64,000 nt of DNA from Moniliella sp. 'wahieum'. Taxonomy: Eukaryota > Basidiomycota > Moniliellomycetes > Moniliellales > Moniliellaceae. This document shows, piece by piece, positions 33,302 through 46,875 of the stretch (position 1 is its first letter; each line of letters starts with the position of its first letter). The position numbers and the translations under genes are program-made. Where the stretch lies: NCBI GenBank assembly GCA_003971905.1, contig RSEE01000035.1, positions 124,001 to 188,000 of the forward strand. Reading direction: 5' to 3'. Under the pieces are notes generated by a model. It worked only from the letters and a program-made list of their open reading frames with translations, was not told where the DNA came from and searched no databases.

Positions 33302-36300
33302 TCAGGGGGAGAGAAAACGCCCAGCCCTACTTACGAGCCTGGGGGGCGACTTTTCCTCTTCCCCCCAGAAGAGATGCAAGACGTGTGCGAGTGGTGGTTG
33401 AGTCCAAGCGCTTTCCTCGGCGGTTGGACGTTTAGGTGACTCGCCCGAAGGCTCCTTTCCACTCGGGGGCACAGGCGTGCCGTTGGAGGGGAACGAAACT
33501 GTGGTTCCTCCTGTTGCCCCCACTGTGGCCAACGCCGGGGACGGAGTGGAGTGAGAGTGGGCCAGCTGTGCACCAGGGGAGAAGGAGGACGAGGGCGACG
33601 CGGAACCAAAAAGATTGGAGTGTGGGTCTGGCAAGGGGACCAGTGGCGCTGACTTGTGAGAAGCAGATCGGCTCAAAGTCAAGCCAAGTCGGGATCCTGC
33701 AGAGTGGAAAGAGGCAGGGGGATGAGATGATCCCAACAACGGAGCGATCACAGGAGCCAAACGTGCTGACGCCCCATTGACAAATCCATGAGACGATTTC
33801 CTCGAGTTCTCACGAGATGAAGGGTTCGGGCCCATCTCGGGAGGCGATGGGCCTGCCTCCTCATCGGCTTCACGAAGCGATATGTGACTTGAAGCGGGTG
33901 AGTTGAAAAGTTCGGTCTGGTCCGAAAATAGCAGGCCCACCTCTTGCTCGCCCTGTGGGGAAGAACCTTCAGGGGTAGAGGGGCGGGCGGATGAGTCAGT
34001 GGTGGATAGGGAACCAACGAGTACCACAGGGGGTTGCTGGTTGACAACGTGCGGGGGGAATTTTGGGGAGAAAGAAGAGCTTGATCCAACCATTGCTCAT
34101 TGTATTCACCCTCGTCATCGAGAATGGTCATGCGGGCATCCTTATCGGACGGTTCCCGATCAATTGTCTTTTGTAGGCGTCCCGCCTGGGAACGAGTCTT
34201 GTCTAGCATGGCTAACTTGGCCGAGATCTTGGTGGGTCGTTGAGTGAGGAATCCTCGTAAGAGAGTAGTTCGCTGGTTCCAGGCAGCACGGAAGAGCTCT
34301 GCGAAGCAAAACCAAGGTCAGAAAAAAGTACGTGCGTAAAGAAAGAAGGACATACTCCGTTTGTAGTGATTGACCAGATCTTCATACGACCAAGTCTGGT
34401 TGTGGTATTCAAATTCGGGTGACTTGACCACGACGTCGTACAAGTCAGTGATCGATTTGTCCTTAGCACCCTTGAACGAAAGGCAAAACACGGTTTGAGG
34501 AATCCGCACCAGGATGAACGTTCGGTTCATGGCGGCTCGTTGGCGCATCTCAAGGGCGTTCCGTAGAGCAATCGCACGGCCCTCATCCTGAACCGAAATA
34601 CCAAACTGGGACACCACGTCGTTCCGCTCCGACACAGGCAATCGATTCATTGTCGCTGATCGAATCACGGTGGGAGGAAGGCTTGCTGTAGGGCCGAGCG
34701 AGTATGCTCTTGCGGCGGGTGAGTAGCGGTGTTGGAGATTGGGCCTGGACAGGCACGCCATGGGTCGAATCCGACATCGGGATCGATGTTCCTGATCCGG
34801 CAACACTCTCATTATCCGTATGAGTAATAGGGGAGAAACGGTCTCCGCCAGCAAGCGCAGTGTTGGTTGTCTTTCTTCCATCACCTTCAGGAACGGCAAG
34901 AGTCAACGTATCCACCGAAGCCTTGGCGCGAGGCAAATTAACCTTTAGCAACGATTGCGACTGTGTGCGCAGTGGGGCGTGAAGTGATGAGAGGGATGGG
35001 CCCGCTCCTAGCTTGCGCTTGTTGTCCAAGTTTCCACTCCGCGACACACCACTTGCAGAGGGAGAGGGAGTTGAGGGCCCCATGGTCGTAGCTCTGCGTT
35101 TGACCCCGTTGGGAATGGGAAGGAGATTTTGAGATTGGGATTGGGCGGGGCCTGAGCCATTGCCCTTGCCAAAAATGTAGCCCATGATCTCCCTTCCCAC
35201 CGCAATCTCGAGCTGCACGCGAAGCGGGTGCAGCTTGAGCTCGAACTGCTGGATTAGCGAAATCCCACCCACGGGTGCAAGAACGGCCCATGTCACATCC
35301 AAAAAGCGACGCTGCTCCACCATCCAGTTGCCCTGTTGGTTCTTGGTATATTTGGAGATCATGTTACCGAAAAGAGCGTCAGGGCGATTGTTCCGAGCGT
35401 GAAGGCTGTCAACCACCAACCGGTTCAGTGCTGAGTTGTCCGCCTTATTGAGCCACTGGAAATGAACCCCACGGATACGGACATCGGCGATGGACTGAGT
35501 GGAGCCAGCGATCATCATTGCCCATCCCACCTCGCCTGCCTCAGCTTCCAACAGTAGTGCTGACCGCTTCTCCTTGTCCGACCCAGAGCGACGGTCTTGA
35601 GCAATGGAGATGGCTGCATTGAACAAGCCAAGTTCGCGATGTAATTCAACCATGTAGCGGTACGAGCTGATCGCCCCCATATAATGCTCTTGGGTGGGTG
35701 TTGCGCTGTACATCGCCTCGGCAAAGCTGCACTCACGCTGAGCGTGATGGATGCGATTTTGAAGCGTCTCGACAATGTCGGCCAACTCCTCAGGGTCATG
35801 AAAGTTGTAGGCGAAGAGAATGGTCTCCAGTTGCTTGGTCTGCGCCTTGAACGCTGGGTCACGGTAGAGAACGAGACCGGTAATGACACTGTATAACGCC
35901 GCAAATTGTTCATGGTTGGCACTGATGGAGAAGTGGGGACAGTGGATGCGAACAAGGTCCATGTTGTAACGCAAATGATCTTGGTCAGCAGGTAGCTTGT
36001 CCAGGTCGGCGCATGGCTTCGAAGCATCTTGAAGTCGAAGCTTGTTGAACTTGTCGTATTGCAAGCTGCAATTCGTCCGTGGAATGATGGGCTCGAGCCC
36101 ACTTACACCCTTTTCGCCGCTCAACAGCTGTTCGAACTGAAGGCCGAGCTTATATCGTGGAGGAGGATGCCAGCATTGCATCTGGTCGAATACGATCATG
36201 TTGCGATGCATGACCTGTTGGTTGATATCATCGTCAACAAAGTCGTAGTCGCGAACGGTGTAGTTGTGCAGTCGGGCACGGGTGGCGCTCAGCACCACGC

Positions 36301-39300
36301 TGGAATCCTCCTTCTCGTTTCGCAAAACAATCTGGGGACGCAACAAGACGCACACAGTGCTCATGCGCACATCAAAGTCAGGGTGGATCCCAGACGTAGC
36401 GTCAAACTGCTCCGGAACCGAGGTCTGTTGGTCCAAGCCCAAGCCCGATGCGCTTTTGTCTCCCAATGGGTTAAACGATTGCATGGTATCGCGCAGCATG
36501 TTACGTAGCTGTCCGAGACCCCCTTCTTCCGGATTGTGCTCTCGTTGACCATGCCGCCGTGAACCTGCTGGGGATCCAACCAAGTCCTCCATGGACGGTC
36601 TTCCCTCGCTCGGTAAATCCAACGAGCGAGAGCCCAAGTCCAATTCGCGGATGGTGCGAAGGGCCTGGGCCTTAAGGTAATGGGCAAACCCTCTCCGATC
36701 ACGATTGCTGTGATAGTACTTGGTCAAGATCCCACGAGTCACGTCACTAACGAGAACAACAGGGCAATGGAACAGGTACCGATTGGAAAACAAGGACCAC
36801 TGTTCTTGAATCTCCTTGACTTCTTTTGCCCATTCTTGCTCGTCCAAACTTTCTCCCAGGCCGGACACGTTGATGGGGAGGGGGAGGGGGCGCGGTCGAG
36901 GTTGAAGAGGAGAGAAGGTCCTCTGCGGTTGAGGAAGCGAATCGGCCTCTTGCAAAATGGTATAATATCGCGTCAACAGGTTCATGTTGCGCCGTTCCTA
37001 AAAGAGAGAACGGGGTCAGTGCTCTGATTCCTCCAACGAAATAAGTGCCATAGAAAAGGTAACATACCTCGACCGATTGATCCGTCTGTTGACGAAGGTC
37101 GCGCAGTCGCTGCCGAACGATCTTTTGCTGGTACTGATTGACCGTGGGCGTATGTCCAATCAAGCACGTGTGGGTATCTTCGTAGCCAAATTTGCTCTCG
37201 GTGGCAAACATGACACTGCGGTGTGTGGGACGAGGCCGGGTTGGATCCCCCCCGTCTTCATCCGTGTCGGAGAGACCACTCTCGGCCAACTGCTCGGTCA
37301 CCTCCTTGCGGGTACGCAGCTTCTTGTAGTAGTTAAACGCCGGGCATCGCAGCACCGTCTCGGTACGGCCACGGCTGGTTGGAGGAGCCGACGTACGCCG
37401 ACCGACATAGGCTCCCAGTTCAACATAATCGTCCAAGTCCCACCAACCATCGTTGCTATCCGAAGCATCCGGTCCGCTCCGCAAGAACCGGTCAGCAGCC
37501 GTCTCTTGAGCCTCGTCATCGTCCTCATCGACATGCTCGCCGTCTCTGCCCGGGTATGTGGATTGAGGGAAGCCAGTGACCGGGTCGGCCATCTCGGCAC
37601 AGACAGCCCGCACTTCAAATCCAGCAAAGTTGACCTCGAGCTCATTAATGGGTTTGTGCAAGACCTTCTTTTTCTCACCTAGACCCTTGCGCTCGATTTC
37701 CGTGGCCTGTTGCCGTTGATGCACATCCACATCAAACTTGTCGACACGGCACTTGAGCCCGACATAGAGTGCCGCATTCTTTTCGTACCGCTCGATGTCT
37801 TGCTGGAGGTAAACATGGCTGAAGTAGAGAGGGGCTAAATCCAGACGGTATTTGATGGTGGCCAGGTGAGGGCCAAACTTGGGTGGACGTTGAGGAGTAT
37901 CAAACAGCTTGCCTTGCCGAATCGGCAGACCCAAGGAGCTGCTGCGATACAAGTTCATCCATGCCCAAAAGTGAGCCGAAGTCAACGGCGTGATGTGCAG
38001 GCTGTTAGCCTTGGTGTCCGACGCAGGTTTCGCCACTTCATGCGAGCGCACCCCAATGGTGAAATGAATGTGGTCGTGGCGCCAACCCATGTACGAGTCC
38101 CGCTGTAAAAAACATATCCAAGTCAGTTACCCGAAGCAGAAGAACAGCGGCTAACATACGCGTTGCTCCACAGGCCGATTTTTAAGGTAGTCAGGTGCCT
38201 TGGTGACTACTTGCCAGTGGGAGATGTGGTCCCAGAACCGGCACTTGCGGTTGAAGGGTTCGCCTTGGCAACGTGGCGTGTTGCGACAGTCCCACTTGCT
38301 GCACGTACGTTCAAGACGGAAGCCCAGTCCCCAGGTGACGACTCCGGCCAAGTGCCAGACAGTTTTTTGAAGGCGCAAATCGATCTCGTGCCAGCTCATG
38401 TCCGTCCCGTACGCATTAAGAATGGGCAGACCAGCCAAAGAGTGGGTTGGGTGCAAATCGAATCCAGCAGGAGAAGTGGGGCCGATGTCGATGCCAAGAC
38501 CTTGGCTCGATCGCTGAGCCTCCTGGCTTGCAGCACCATCGGGACCATAGGAGGTCAAGTCGGGAATGCCAAGGATAAACTTGCTCGACTTGAACTGCAG
38601 CACCTCTTTCTCTGGATTGTCGCGGCCAAAGGTGACGGTAACGCCCTTGTGCCAGCACATGACCCAGCCAGCGCCATACCCATCGAGAGCGTACGGATCC
38701 CGCAATTTGAGGTACAGACGAACTCCACTTTGCGACATTCCTTGCCGTTCCCCTTCGGTGGGGGGAAGACGAACGAAAGTTCTCCATGAAAGAGAAGGGG
38801 AAGTTTGTCCCAGAAACCAATTTTGGGGGAAGGGTCAGTAGGAGGTCGTGAGAAAGAGTCAAACGTTCGGACCATGTCTGCCACTGCCGCCTGGTAGCTT
38901 GCACCCCACGATACATGTAAGGGCCGGCCACTTCGGATGGTCACGACCGGTGCACCAAACCACTTGGTAGGCAAGGAGACCTTGGGAACACTGATCGTAT
39001 ACGAGGCCAGGTGGGCTCTGTGCCGAAAGCGACCCCAAAATGGAGGCAGGCACATACCGTGTCGACTCGGGACCGCCCATTTGCTCAGCGATGCAAATGT
39101 CGCCCTCCATCACCACAGGTACAGGTGCGCGTCCGGTCGCCCGTCGATGAATCCGAAACAGCGATATCGGAAGAGACATGGACCAAGGGGAGAGGGTAAT
39201 CGCGAATCTGCATCAGCGCCTCGTCCATCTCCCAATGGAAATGAAACGGGACACAGATCGCGAACCGCAAGTGAGGGGAATGGGTCCCCCGTGCTTGGTG

Positions 39301-42300
39301 ATAAACGCACGCGTGTTCTCACGGGAAAACAACGGCTCAGACAGGTTGATCAAGGGATTGGAAAAGACCATACGGAACAGAGGAGGGGCAGCGGGGCGTG
39401 AGACCACGTCGACGAACCACGGATGGCCCATACTCTTGTCCTTTTCCTTGGTCCTGATCCGGCTGACCGGCCGCACCATGTGGAGACCGGTTATGGCTGC
39501 GAGTCGGGGTACGCTGGAACAAACGGGAGCGGAAGGAAACTTCGCGCTGTTGTTGAATTTCCGTCACGGTTCGAATTCGCCTCATCCACGAGATTGCGTC
39601 GTACTCGGCAAGGCGGGAGGCAGCTTCGCGGACAATCGTAGCAGGATCCACCGGAGGGGGGTTGGATGCCAACGTGCTCACCCCTGTGGAAGTGGAACTG
39701 GGACGAGAAGAGCCATTGTGTGTGTGCTTGAAGACTTCTGTCATCTTGTCGTCAAAGGCGGCTGCGCGTTCGAGGCGACGCAAACCTCCTGCTTACCCGC
39801 ACACAGGATTCGTCCCAAGGCCGATTCGAATGGGTCATCCTCGCCTTCTAGGACGACTTGGGCAAACGCCAATTGGATTCGAGGCATTCGGATAGGCGCT
39901 TGCTCGGTGGGCGACAACCAGTTGCCCGAATGGCCCAAGAGAATCTCGTGAACCAATTGCTTGATCGCCTTGATGCTCACCGTCGTGGCGTCCACCAACT
40001 CATACAAACGGTAGTTGTAAGGGATGGACAACAGCAAACTGTCCCCATTGACGGTGATAGCGGTTGGGTACCGCCCTGGAACAAGGGGAAGCGTACAACG
40101 GCCGTTCCATTCTTGTTACGAACCATCTCACTAAACGTGGATTCGAATGGCAAGTTGGCCCCGCCAATCGGCGGCGGGTGGATTCGCTTGGGAGCACCAA
40201 CAAGTTCCTCCCAATGGACCTGCAAGGGTGTGTGTGGTCGCCACACGGCTCGGAGCCCACGAGCACCAACAAAGCACTCCATGCCCAATGGCAATGAGAT
40301 GGGGATGTTAATGTGACGCACCGTCACATTTACCTCCCACGTTCGCTTGAGGGGCGTGGGCGTCTCCCCCGAGGCGTAGACTCACCCGATTCCACAGAGG
40401 GGGAGGGGAAGGCGAGTGTGTCTCTGGATCGATAGGAGCAGGAGAGGAGAGGCTCTTGCGCAAGCCGGCAATTCGTCGCAGCCCCGCCCCGGCCATCAAG
40501 AGACAGTAAATATGACTTAATCGGATGAACAGGCCCAGCGGCTCGGCCAAGTCGATGTTGAAGCTGACTAGCGACTGGTCTTCCAACCCAAATCCAGTGG
40601 GCGTTCGGCCTCGTCGGCTGGCGTAAATATGCCGCTGCTTCTCTGCCAAAACAGGACGGAGTGTGAGGATGAGGCGGGTGCTGGGCAAATCAAAGATGGT
40701 CTTGTCGGAAGGGTCGATGGGTACCGGGGTGCAATCCGGGTCCAGATCCGGAACGACCGCTTCTGGCTGCACAGCACTCAACTTTAACCCGTTGAAAGTG
40801 AGCAGTGTGGTTGAGGTGCGAGGCCCGTAGACCCCAGTCACGGTAGCAGCTCGATCCAAAGCAGTTTGTTCCAACCCGAACGTTTGGCGCGGGTCCCAAG
40901 AAAAGCGAGGTGTCTTGGAGGGACGAACAGGGCATTTTGCCGTTTCGAGCGTAGCACGAGCAAGGAAGACGCTGACACCCACCGAGGAAGGAGACCGGGC
41001 CTGGTCCACCGTAGCCAAAACCAGTTCCGCATCACGCAGAGCCAAGGTATGGACGTACTTGCGCAACGCCCATCCTGCCGTCGTAGTCTCAGCCGACACA
41101 GTAGGGGTTACATCCTTCGAGGCAGGCAGAGCCAATCCCAGAACCATAGCTGCCAGGACGTCCCAAGCGTCTGAGTTGTTGACGCGAAGGGTCAATCCCT
41201 CAATGAGGGTATGGGACGAGATTTCGCCCTGGTCCAACGCAACTACAGGCAGTCGATGGATGGGCCACCCTCCCGTGGACGGACCTGAACCCGGGGGCAA
41301 TAGACCCACTGGCTGCAACGAGGATAGGAGGCCTCGAGCGCACCTGAGCACCGCGCCTCGATGAGCGGGACACGGACCAGTGAGGTGAACACAGACCCTC
41401 CCTGTGGCCCTCCCAACAGTTTCCACCGGTCCCAATTGAGCGTGGGTGTCAAACACATACTGGGATAAGGAGCACATCTCATCGCGCTGAGTTGGTGCCG
41501 GGGCAAAGTGTCCATGCAAAGCCAGATCCACCGAAGGAAGAGTGAGCCGAGTCAGCTGTCGCCCCACAGACAATGTACGAGAACGTCGACGGCGGTGCGA
41601 CTTGGACTCCGTCGGGACAGCGGGGGCTGTCGCTGGAGGTGGAGCAGGAAGTTCCGTCTCCATTGACACCTCCCCGATATGCAAGCCCAGGTGGAGTTGT
41701 GGTAATCGGACTGTGGGAGAGCCAGAGGGAGGGGGGGGGAGCTGCGACGTGGCTTGGGGGCATGTTCACGTGCCCGCAGAATGGCCAGAAGCGGTTCGGG
41801 AAGACAGATTGTTGCCTTGTCAACCGCCACATCCGTATAGACAGTGCATTGGGGGTAATCGTGTGGCTCAGGCCTGTCCCAAGAAGGATCTGGTTCCGCC
41901 TCGATCGGCGTAGACGAAGATGGGACGGGAGGGACGGGAGAGGGTGATCTGCTAGGACGGTGGGACCAGCGTCGGCTCCGCTCCACTCGAGGCGGGAGTA
42001 ACATGCGCGCCGGGATGGAAACCGCCGACGTGATTTGGATCGGCCCAATTGAGGCAGCACAGACCCCCCCCGGGGCCAGACGGACTTGGACGGCTTGCAT
42101 AGACAACGTGCCATGCAACAAGATGGGTGGTATGGGGCGCGGAGATTTTCGTCCAAGCCTATGCGGCCGGGGCAAGTGGGATAGGGAGCCTCGAGAACGG
42201 CCAACCGATTGTGGAGGTTGCGATGAGGCGAGCGAAGTAGATGGCGCAACTGCTGTGCCCGGCCGCTTGGTCAGTTCTTGCTCGGTCGGTGCGGTGACTG

Positions 42301-43918
42301 TGGGTAGAAGTTTCGAGCCACTGAACACAGAGAGGCTCGTCGGGAGCAGCCCGCCGCACGGCCACCTTTGCCGATCGAACATCAGACGCCAAAGCCTGAA
42401 ACCCGCCTGTTCCAGTGGAAGCAGGCCCATGAATCGAAGAAATATGCCGCACGAAAGGAAGAGACAGAGAAGCCCTTTCCAATGCCGTGACAGCATCATA
42501 CAATCCCGATGATGGTGGACGCAAGGGAGCTGGCTTGGCCGGCTTTGGATCCATGGGACTTGCGGGCCAAGAGGTGGAGCGCATCCACGCCAACCACTGT
42601 TGGGGCCAAGCGGACATCCAGTTTCACCGGGCCCGGTCGAGGTGATTGGGGGCTGGGAGACCGGCCACGAGGCGTGCTCAACTTTGGTACATCTGGATCT
42701 CCGACGCGGAGGGACAAGGTTGCCTTCGTGGTGTCTGGGGCAAAGATGATTCGTTGTTCGCATGGGATTGTGTTGGGCATCCCCGAAGAGAGTGTGCCAG
42801 GGTGAGATGGTTGCTGTCCCACGTGCGCGGATGACAGCCAGGGTGTTCTCCGGGAACAGTCCAGAGCGCTTCAAGAGATCGCTTGTCCGCGGGGACGTTC
42901 AACTCAGCCAACGCTGTCGTGGTGTATGTCGCGACGGTGGTGATAAACAACTGGATCGACAGCGTGCCAGCTGGCAAACGGGAAAGCCAAGTGGTTGCGG
43001 TCACCTTGGTGGGAGTAAGACCGGGGCCTGAGAGTGTGTACGTTGCCGCCACACGAGCCTGAGTGATCCTTGTGATGACGGGGGGAAGCGGATCCACTTC
43101 GAGACCACCCTCTGAACCGACTTGCCCGGCCGCGGACCCATAATGATCTCGCCGCCTTCGAGACGAATGTCGATCACGCGGGAAGCAAAAGGAAGAGCGT
43201 GCATCGACGCTCGCAGAGCCGCAGCAACCAATTTACTCGCCACCGAGGCACACTTCCCTGCAGCAATCAACACTGGGCGCGGGACGCATGTTGCGATGCT
43301 ACGCCAGACCGAAGCTTTGTTCCGGGTAGAAGAAGGCCTCTGCGTGGGGGTAGGTTGGCTGTCTGGGTGAAGGTAAATATGAGTTCTTGACGATCAAAGT
43401 GAGCCACGGTTGAGGCGTATGGGGCTCTGTTTTCGTATGTTCGTCCCCCTCTGTATCTGGGCTCGAGTTCGATGGAACGACTGGAGGCTGCTCCGCGGCT
43501 GGGGCTGATTCAAAGGCAGGGCAGGACATGGATCAGATGCAATTTAGTCCGGGGGGGGGGGTACAGACAGAAGAGGGGATGCGTACCAGATCTGTTCACA
43601 CGCAGGGCAATGTGCTCGACGTGCAACTCAGCGGAAGCCAGGGTGAGGTGCAGGCGGTGGATGCCGCGGGCGCCGATGCGGCCGATGCGGACATGGGGGC
43701 GGATGGCCAAGGCAATCGCGCGCGGGGTGACGTAGGGGATGGTAAAGCGGAAGACGACGGCAAGGGCAATGAGGACAGAGAGGAAGAGGAGGAGACTGCG
43801 GGTGCCAAACAAATACGCGCCCAACGCAGCGGCCAAGACAGCGAAGGTGGTGGCGGTCCAGCCCAGCTCGAGGCTGCTGTTGGGCACCGGGGGCAGGTGG
43901 GGGGGAGGACGGGATCAT
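33302..43918 (-). CDS. FMP27: Bridge-like lipid-transfer protein (Fmp27/Hobbit/BLTP2)
   Basis: A giant ER-anchored tube-like protein that conducts phospholipids between the ER and the plasma membrane at contact sites. An N-terminal membrane segment (FAVLAAALGAYLFGTRSLLL) leads into the chorein-like start IGRIGARGIHRLHLTLAS. The family's hallmark domain PKIGFWDKLPLLFHGELSFV is at about 38800, then LKLRDPYALDGYGAGWVMCW, FWDHISHWQVVTKAPDYL, RHDHIHFTIGVRSHEV, SNRYLFHCPVVLVSDVTRGI and the conserved VGREIMGYIFG. Introns: 38103-38159, 36998-37067, 34299-34355. The C-terminal 350 residues are Ser/Pro-rich. The protein would be about 3,400 residues, longer than the yeast one. From 34.6 to 38.7 kb only one or two frame changes are seen, but 38.7-43.9 kb has at least a dozen. 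Start set at the ATG at 43918; the first 10 codons need one frame change. The 3' end is uncertain. Confidence 0.85.
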
Positions 43919-44413
43919 GTTCAGAACGCGTGCACGCCCGCGGGCGAGAGGAGGAGGTTGCGGCGGTCGCAACAAAGGCCACGGCAGGGATGGTGGCGAT
44001 GGCGGTGGGGGTGGGGGTGGTGGGGGTGGGGTGATGGCGGTGGGGCGAGGCAGGCAGCTGTGGCCAAAAAAGAGGCAGCCAGAGCCACGCCGCAGGGCAG
44101 CCATCCATGCGCACCCCAGCGCGCGGGAACAAGCCATGCCACATGTGACGCATGTGTGATGTGTGCTACGTCCCAGGCGGCACGCACACGGCCCCACGTC
44201 ACACATCTGTCACAACCGCTGGCCCCTACCTAGTCCCACGCACTTGCCCGTCCCAGCCTGGCCTCCGCAAATCCTATCCGGCAGAAGCGTCCACGTCGCA
44301 ATGTCCTCTGTCCCAACACCTCCAACGCATCTGGCCAGACACAGGGTGTATAGTAATAGCAGTAGTAGTAGCGGTAGTAGTATATGCAGAACGCCACCCG
44401 CGCCTCCGCCCGC
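43919..44413. other. Spacer with G-rich tract
   Basis: 495 nt between FMP27 (start) and the end of the FYVE-UBZ-RING gene. GGTGGGGGTGGTGGGG-type repeats at 43990-44045 form a C-rich leader on the FMP27 sense strand. A TAG trinucleotide repeat lies at 44348-44385. No gene seen. Confidence 0.45.
44348..44385. repeat. TAG trinucleotide microsatellite
   Basis: AGTAATAGCAGTAGTAGTAG continues through GCGGTAGTAGTA, just beyond the stop codon of the FYVE-UBZ-RING gene. Confidence 0.7.
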
Positions 44414-46398
44414 CTAGTCCAACCTGGGCGACGGTGGGCGATGCGTGGGACACCGACGCCGCGAGCGAGCCAAGCTTGGAGGCACGGCTGGTGGAACACG
44501 CACAAGCACGCCATGCGCGCCACCGCTTGCCCCACCTCAAACTCCTCCATGCAAATCGGGCACTCGTCACCGACCAGCCGGTTGCCGGGCGCAAGCGTGT
44601 CGGGCGCGTAGCGCGAGTAGGTCGCCTGGTGCGTGTTGTGCAGGCGCGGGTGCGGCCGAGCAGGCGTCGGCACGGCCATCTGGCGCGGGAAGCGCACGAA
44701 TCCCACTGGCGGTCAACAGGGCGGTAGTGGAAGACTCGACGCAGGCTCGCACGTGCTCCTCCAGCTGCTCCGTCTGCCCCACCGGTGCAACAGGTAACGT
44801 GCACACGGGACACTCTAGCATCGCCGCTCGAGCGGCAGGGGGGCGACGAGGCACAGACGAAGGTACTGGCGCGCGTGCGTGGGCGTGGTCATGGGCATGG
44901 GCATGGGCGGAGAGAGCGGGATACCGGGGTCGAAGGGGGTCCAAACAAGTGAGAGGAAACGTAGTGCGAAAAGCATTGCGATCCCGCCCTTCGTAACTCG
45001 TCGAACTGCTCGAACGCTCGATCCTTCGCGCCGTCGCGGGCGCGGTGGAAGGGGCGGTCCGCATGGCCCCGGAAGGTGAACCAAGAGCGTGCGGAAAAGG
45101 ATCCGTCGGCTCCACAGGCTGTTGGGGCCCTAGAATCAGAGCACAGTCGTCACACACCCGTACGGATCAGACTCCGTGTCGTCAGGTGGGGACGGTATAG
45201 GTGGCGGTACGGAGATGCTGCGGGTGTGGGTCGGAGCAGAAGAAGCCATGCTGCGGGGCGAATCATAATCCATACTGGGAGGAAGCGCAATCAGGTGCTG
45301 GGGAGAATCGCCCGACAACGAGTACACTGTGCACAGCACACGCGTCCGCACGAACGACAATGGTGTCGTCGAGTAAAGAGGCTGAAAATGTGGTGGCAAA
45401 GATGACATTCGGATGTGGCCGAATCGGGCTCCCATGCGGCAGGGCCCTCCAGCCAGACGGGCCGAGAAGGAACCAGCGACGTCGGAAATGAAGAGGACGA
45501 GTGATCTGGCTGCGAAATAGACATCCACGGTGCAGCTGGGACTGGCACCGATATGGGACCAGGTGGTGGTGGCGGCAGTCGTGCGGGGCGCGCGATTGCA
45601 TCAACGCGGCTCTCGGGGGAGTCTGGCTCAGTTGGTACAGATGCCGACAGACCCCTCGTCACACCTTGGCTGTGATTGGGGCTGCTAACCAAGATAGGGG
45701 ACGATTGGGACTGGGCATCCCGAGGATCGGACATGGCCTGTCCCACCGAACTTGAAGTAGGGCGAGAAGTGCTGCATGCGGATGACGGTTCAAAACTCAA
45801 AGTGGACGAGATGGAGACGAAGGATCAGGGGCTGGAATATGATTCAAGGCGGAGCCCAAGACGTCTGGCTCAGAGTGGGACACACGACGAGTCTCATCGG
45901 TAGGAACAGAGGCAGACGCAGTAGACGAAGCATGCGGCGGGGCAGGGAAAGGCGGGTCGTCCAGCGAAAACGAAACCAGCCTGTCCTCCTCGAGGGTGGG
46001 AGGAAACAGGTGGGTATGGGTCAGCTGGAAGGAACGTGAAAACCATCTGCGGCTGGGACGGCAGCAAGGGCGGGTAAAGTGGGATGAGAGAGGACGGATG
46101 GCTCGGGGTAGCTGGGTTGGTTGGGCTCTGAATTGGTGGAAGAATCGCTGGCGGACAAGGAGGACGAAGGAGACGAGTAGGCGGACAGATCAGCATCAGT
46201 AAACTGGGAGGGATCAGGCAGTTGCGCAGACGGCAGGTTGTCTGTCAACGTGCTCGTCGTTGATGGGTGTAGTGGAGGCGCACAAGCCGGGCGCGAGGGG
46301 GAGGCGACCGCCTGATCACACGTGGAGGAGGGGGACATGGACGCCTTGGCCGCACGCAGAACAGGTGGTCGCCGCGGGAGATGGTCGAGGGTGCTCAT
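44414..46398 (-). CDS. FYVE-UBZ-RING protein, probable E3 ligase on endosomes
   Basis: Three zinc modules in order. FYVE: WEPDSATSECHLCHHIF, then LFTRRHHCRSCGRVCCAQC, and after an insert of about 70 residues the closing pair in RVCDDC (about 45420-45145). The RRHHCRSCG core predicts binding of phosphatidylinositol 3-phosphate. Next, CPVCTLP ... EEHVRAC (44812-44740) has C-x2-C-x15-H-x3-C spacing, as in Rad18-type UBZ ubiquitin-binding fingers. Last, RING: CPICMEEFEVGQAV, CLCVFHQPCLQAWLARG, and after one frame change CPTHRPPSPRLD to the stop, so the final ligand pair is Cys plus His. FYVE plus RING recalls yeast Pib1 and animal Rffl; the middle finger is additional. The N-terminal 200 residues are Ser/Pro-rich and disordered. 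At least three frame changes. The start at 46398 follows a C-rich leader. Confidence 0.78.
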
Positions 46399-46875
46399 GG
46401 CGGGAGTAAGGAGCAAGGCGGAGGGTGGTGGTGGTGGTGGGGGGTGGGGGTGGGGGGGTGTGGTGAGGGGGGCGACGCGACAATGGCTTGCGCTTTGGCC
46501 TGGGCAGGCTGCCGGTGTGGGAGCGGGAGGGGTGCCCGGTGCGTACCCTCGTGTGGGTCGCAGTCGAGAGGCGCCATGGGCTCTGACAGTCACCGATCGG
46601 TGGCGCCGCGGGGGGAGGCCGAGTGCCAGGCGCCTCGCCACAGCCCCCGCAGAGCCACCGCTTGCCACCGCTCGCCCCGTGCTGATGTATGCAGGGGTTA
46701 CCGGTTATATTTGATCGATGATCCATCCGCTAGTACAGCAGCTATCACTTACCAGCAGAGCAGCACAATTCTACAGTCTGGCCAGCGTCCCCACCGCATC
46801 TCCCTCTTCTTACTACAACCCCCCAATCATTAATCAACCCCCCCCTCCATCCACACATCAGAGATATATGCGCGT
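46399..46875. other. Spacer with C-rich leader
   Basis: 477 nt. GGTGGTGGTGGTGGTGG and long G runs at 46428-46472 form a C-rich leader on the sense strand of the FYVE-UBZ-RING gene. GATCGATGATC at 46713-46723 and AATCATTAATCA near 46825 are palindromic words. The rest is the 3' flank of SPB4. Confidence 0.45.

Noticed and set aside
34583-43918. FMP27 fragments as many separate small genes
   Set aside because: All fragments lie in the order expected for one Fmp27-type protein, share introns of one style, and join at family-conserved positions.
43990-44045. G-rich tract read as a glycine- or proline-rich protein
   Set aside because: A simple repeat, open in several frames on both strands; better explained as the C-rich leader of FMP27.
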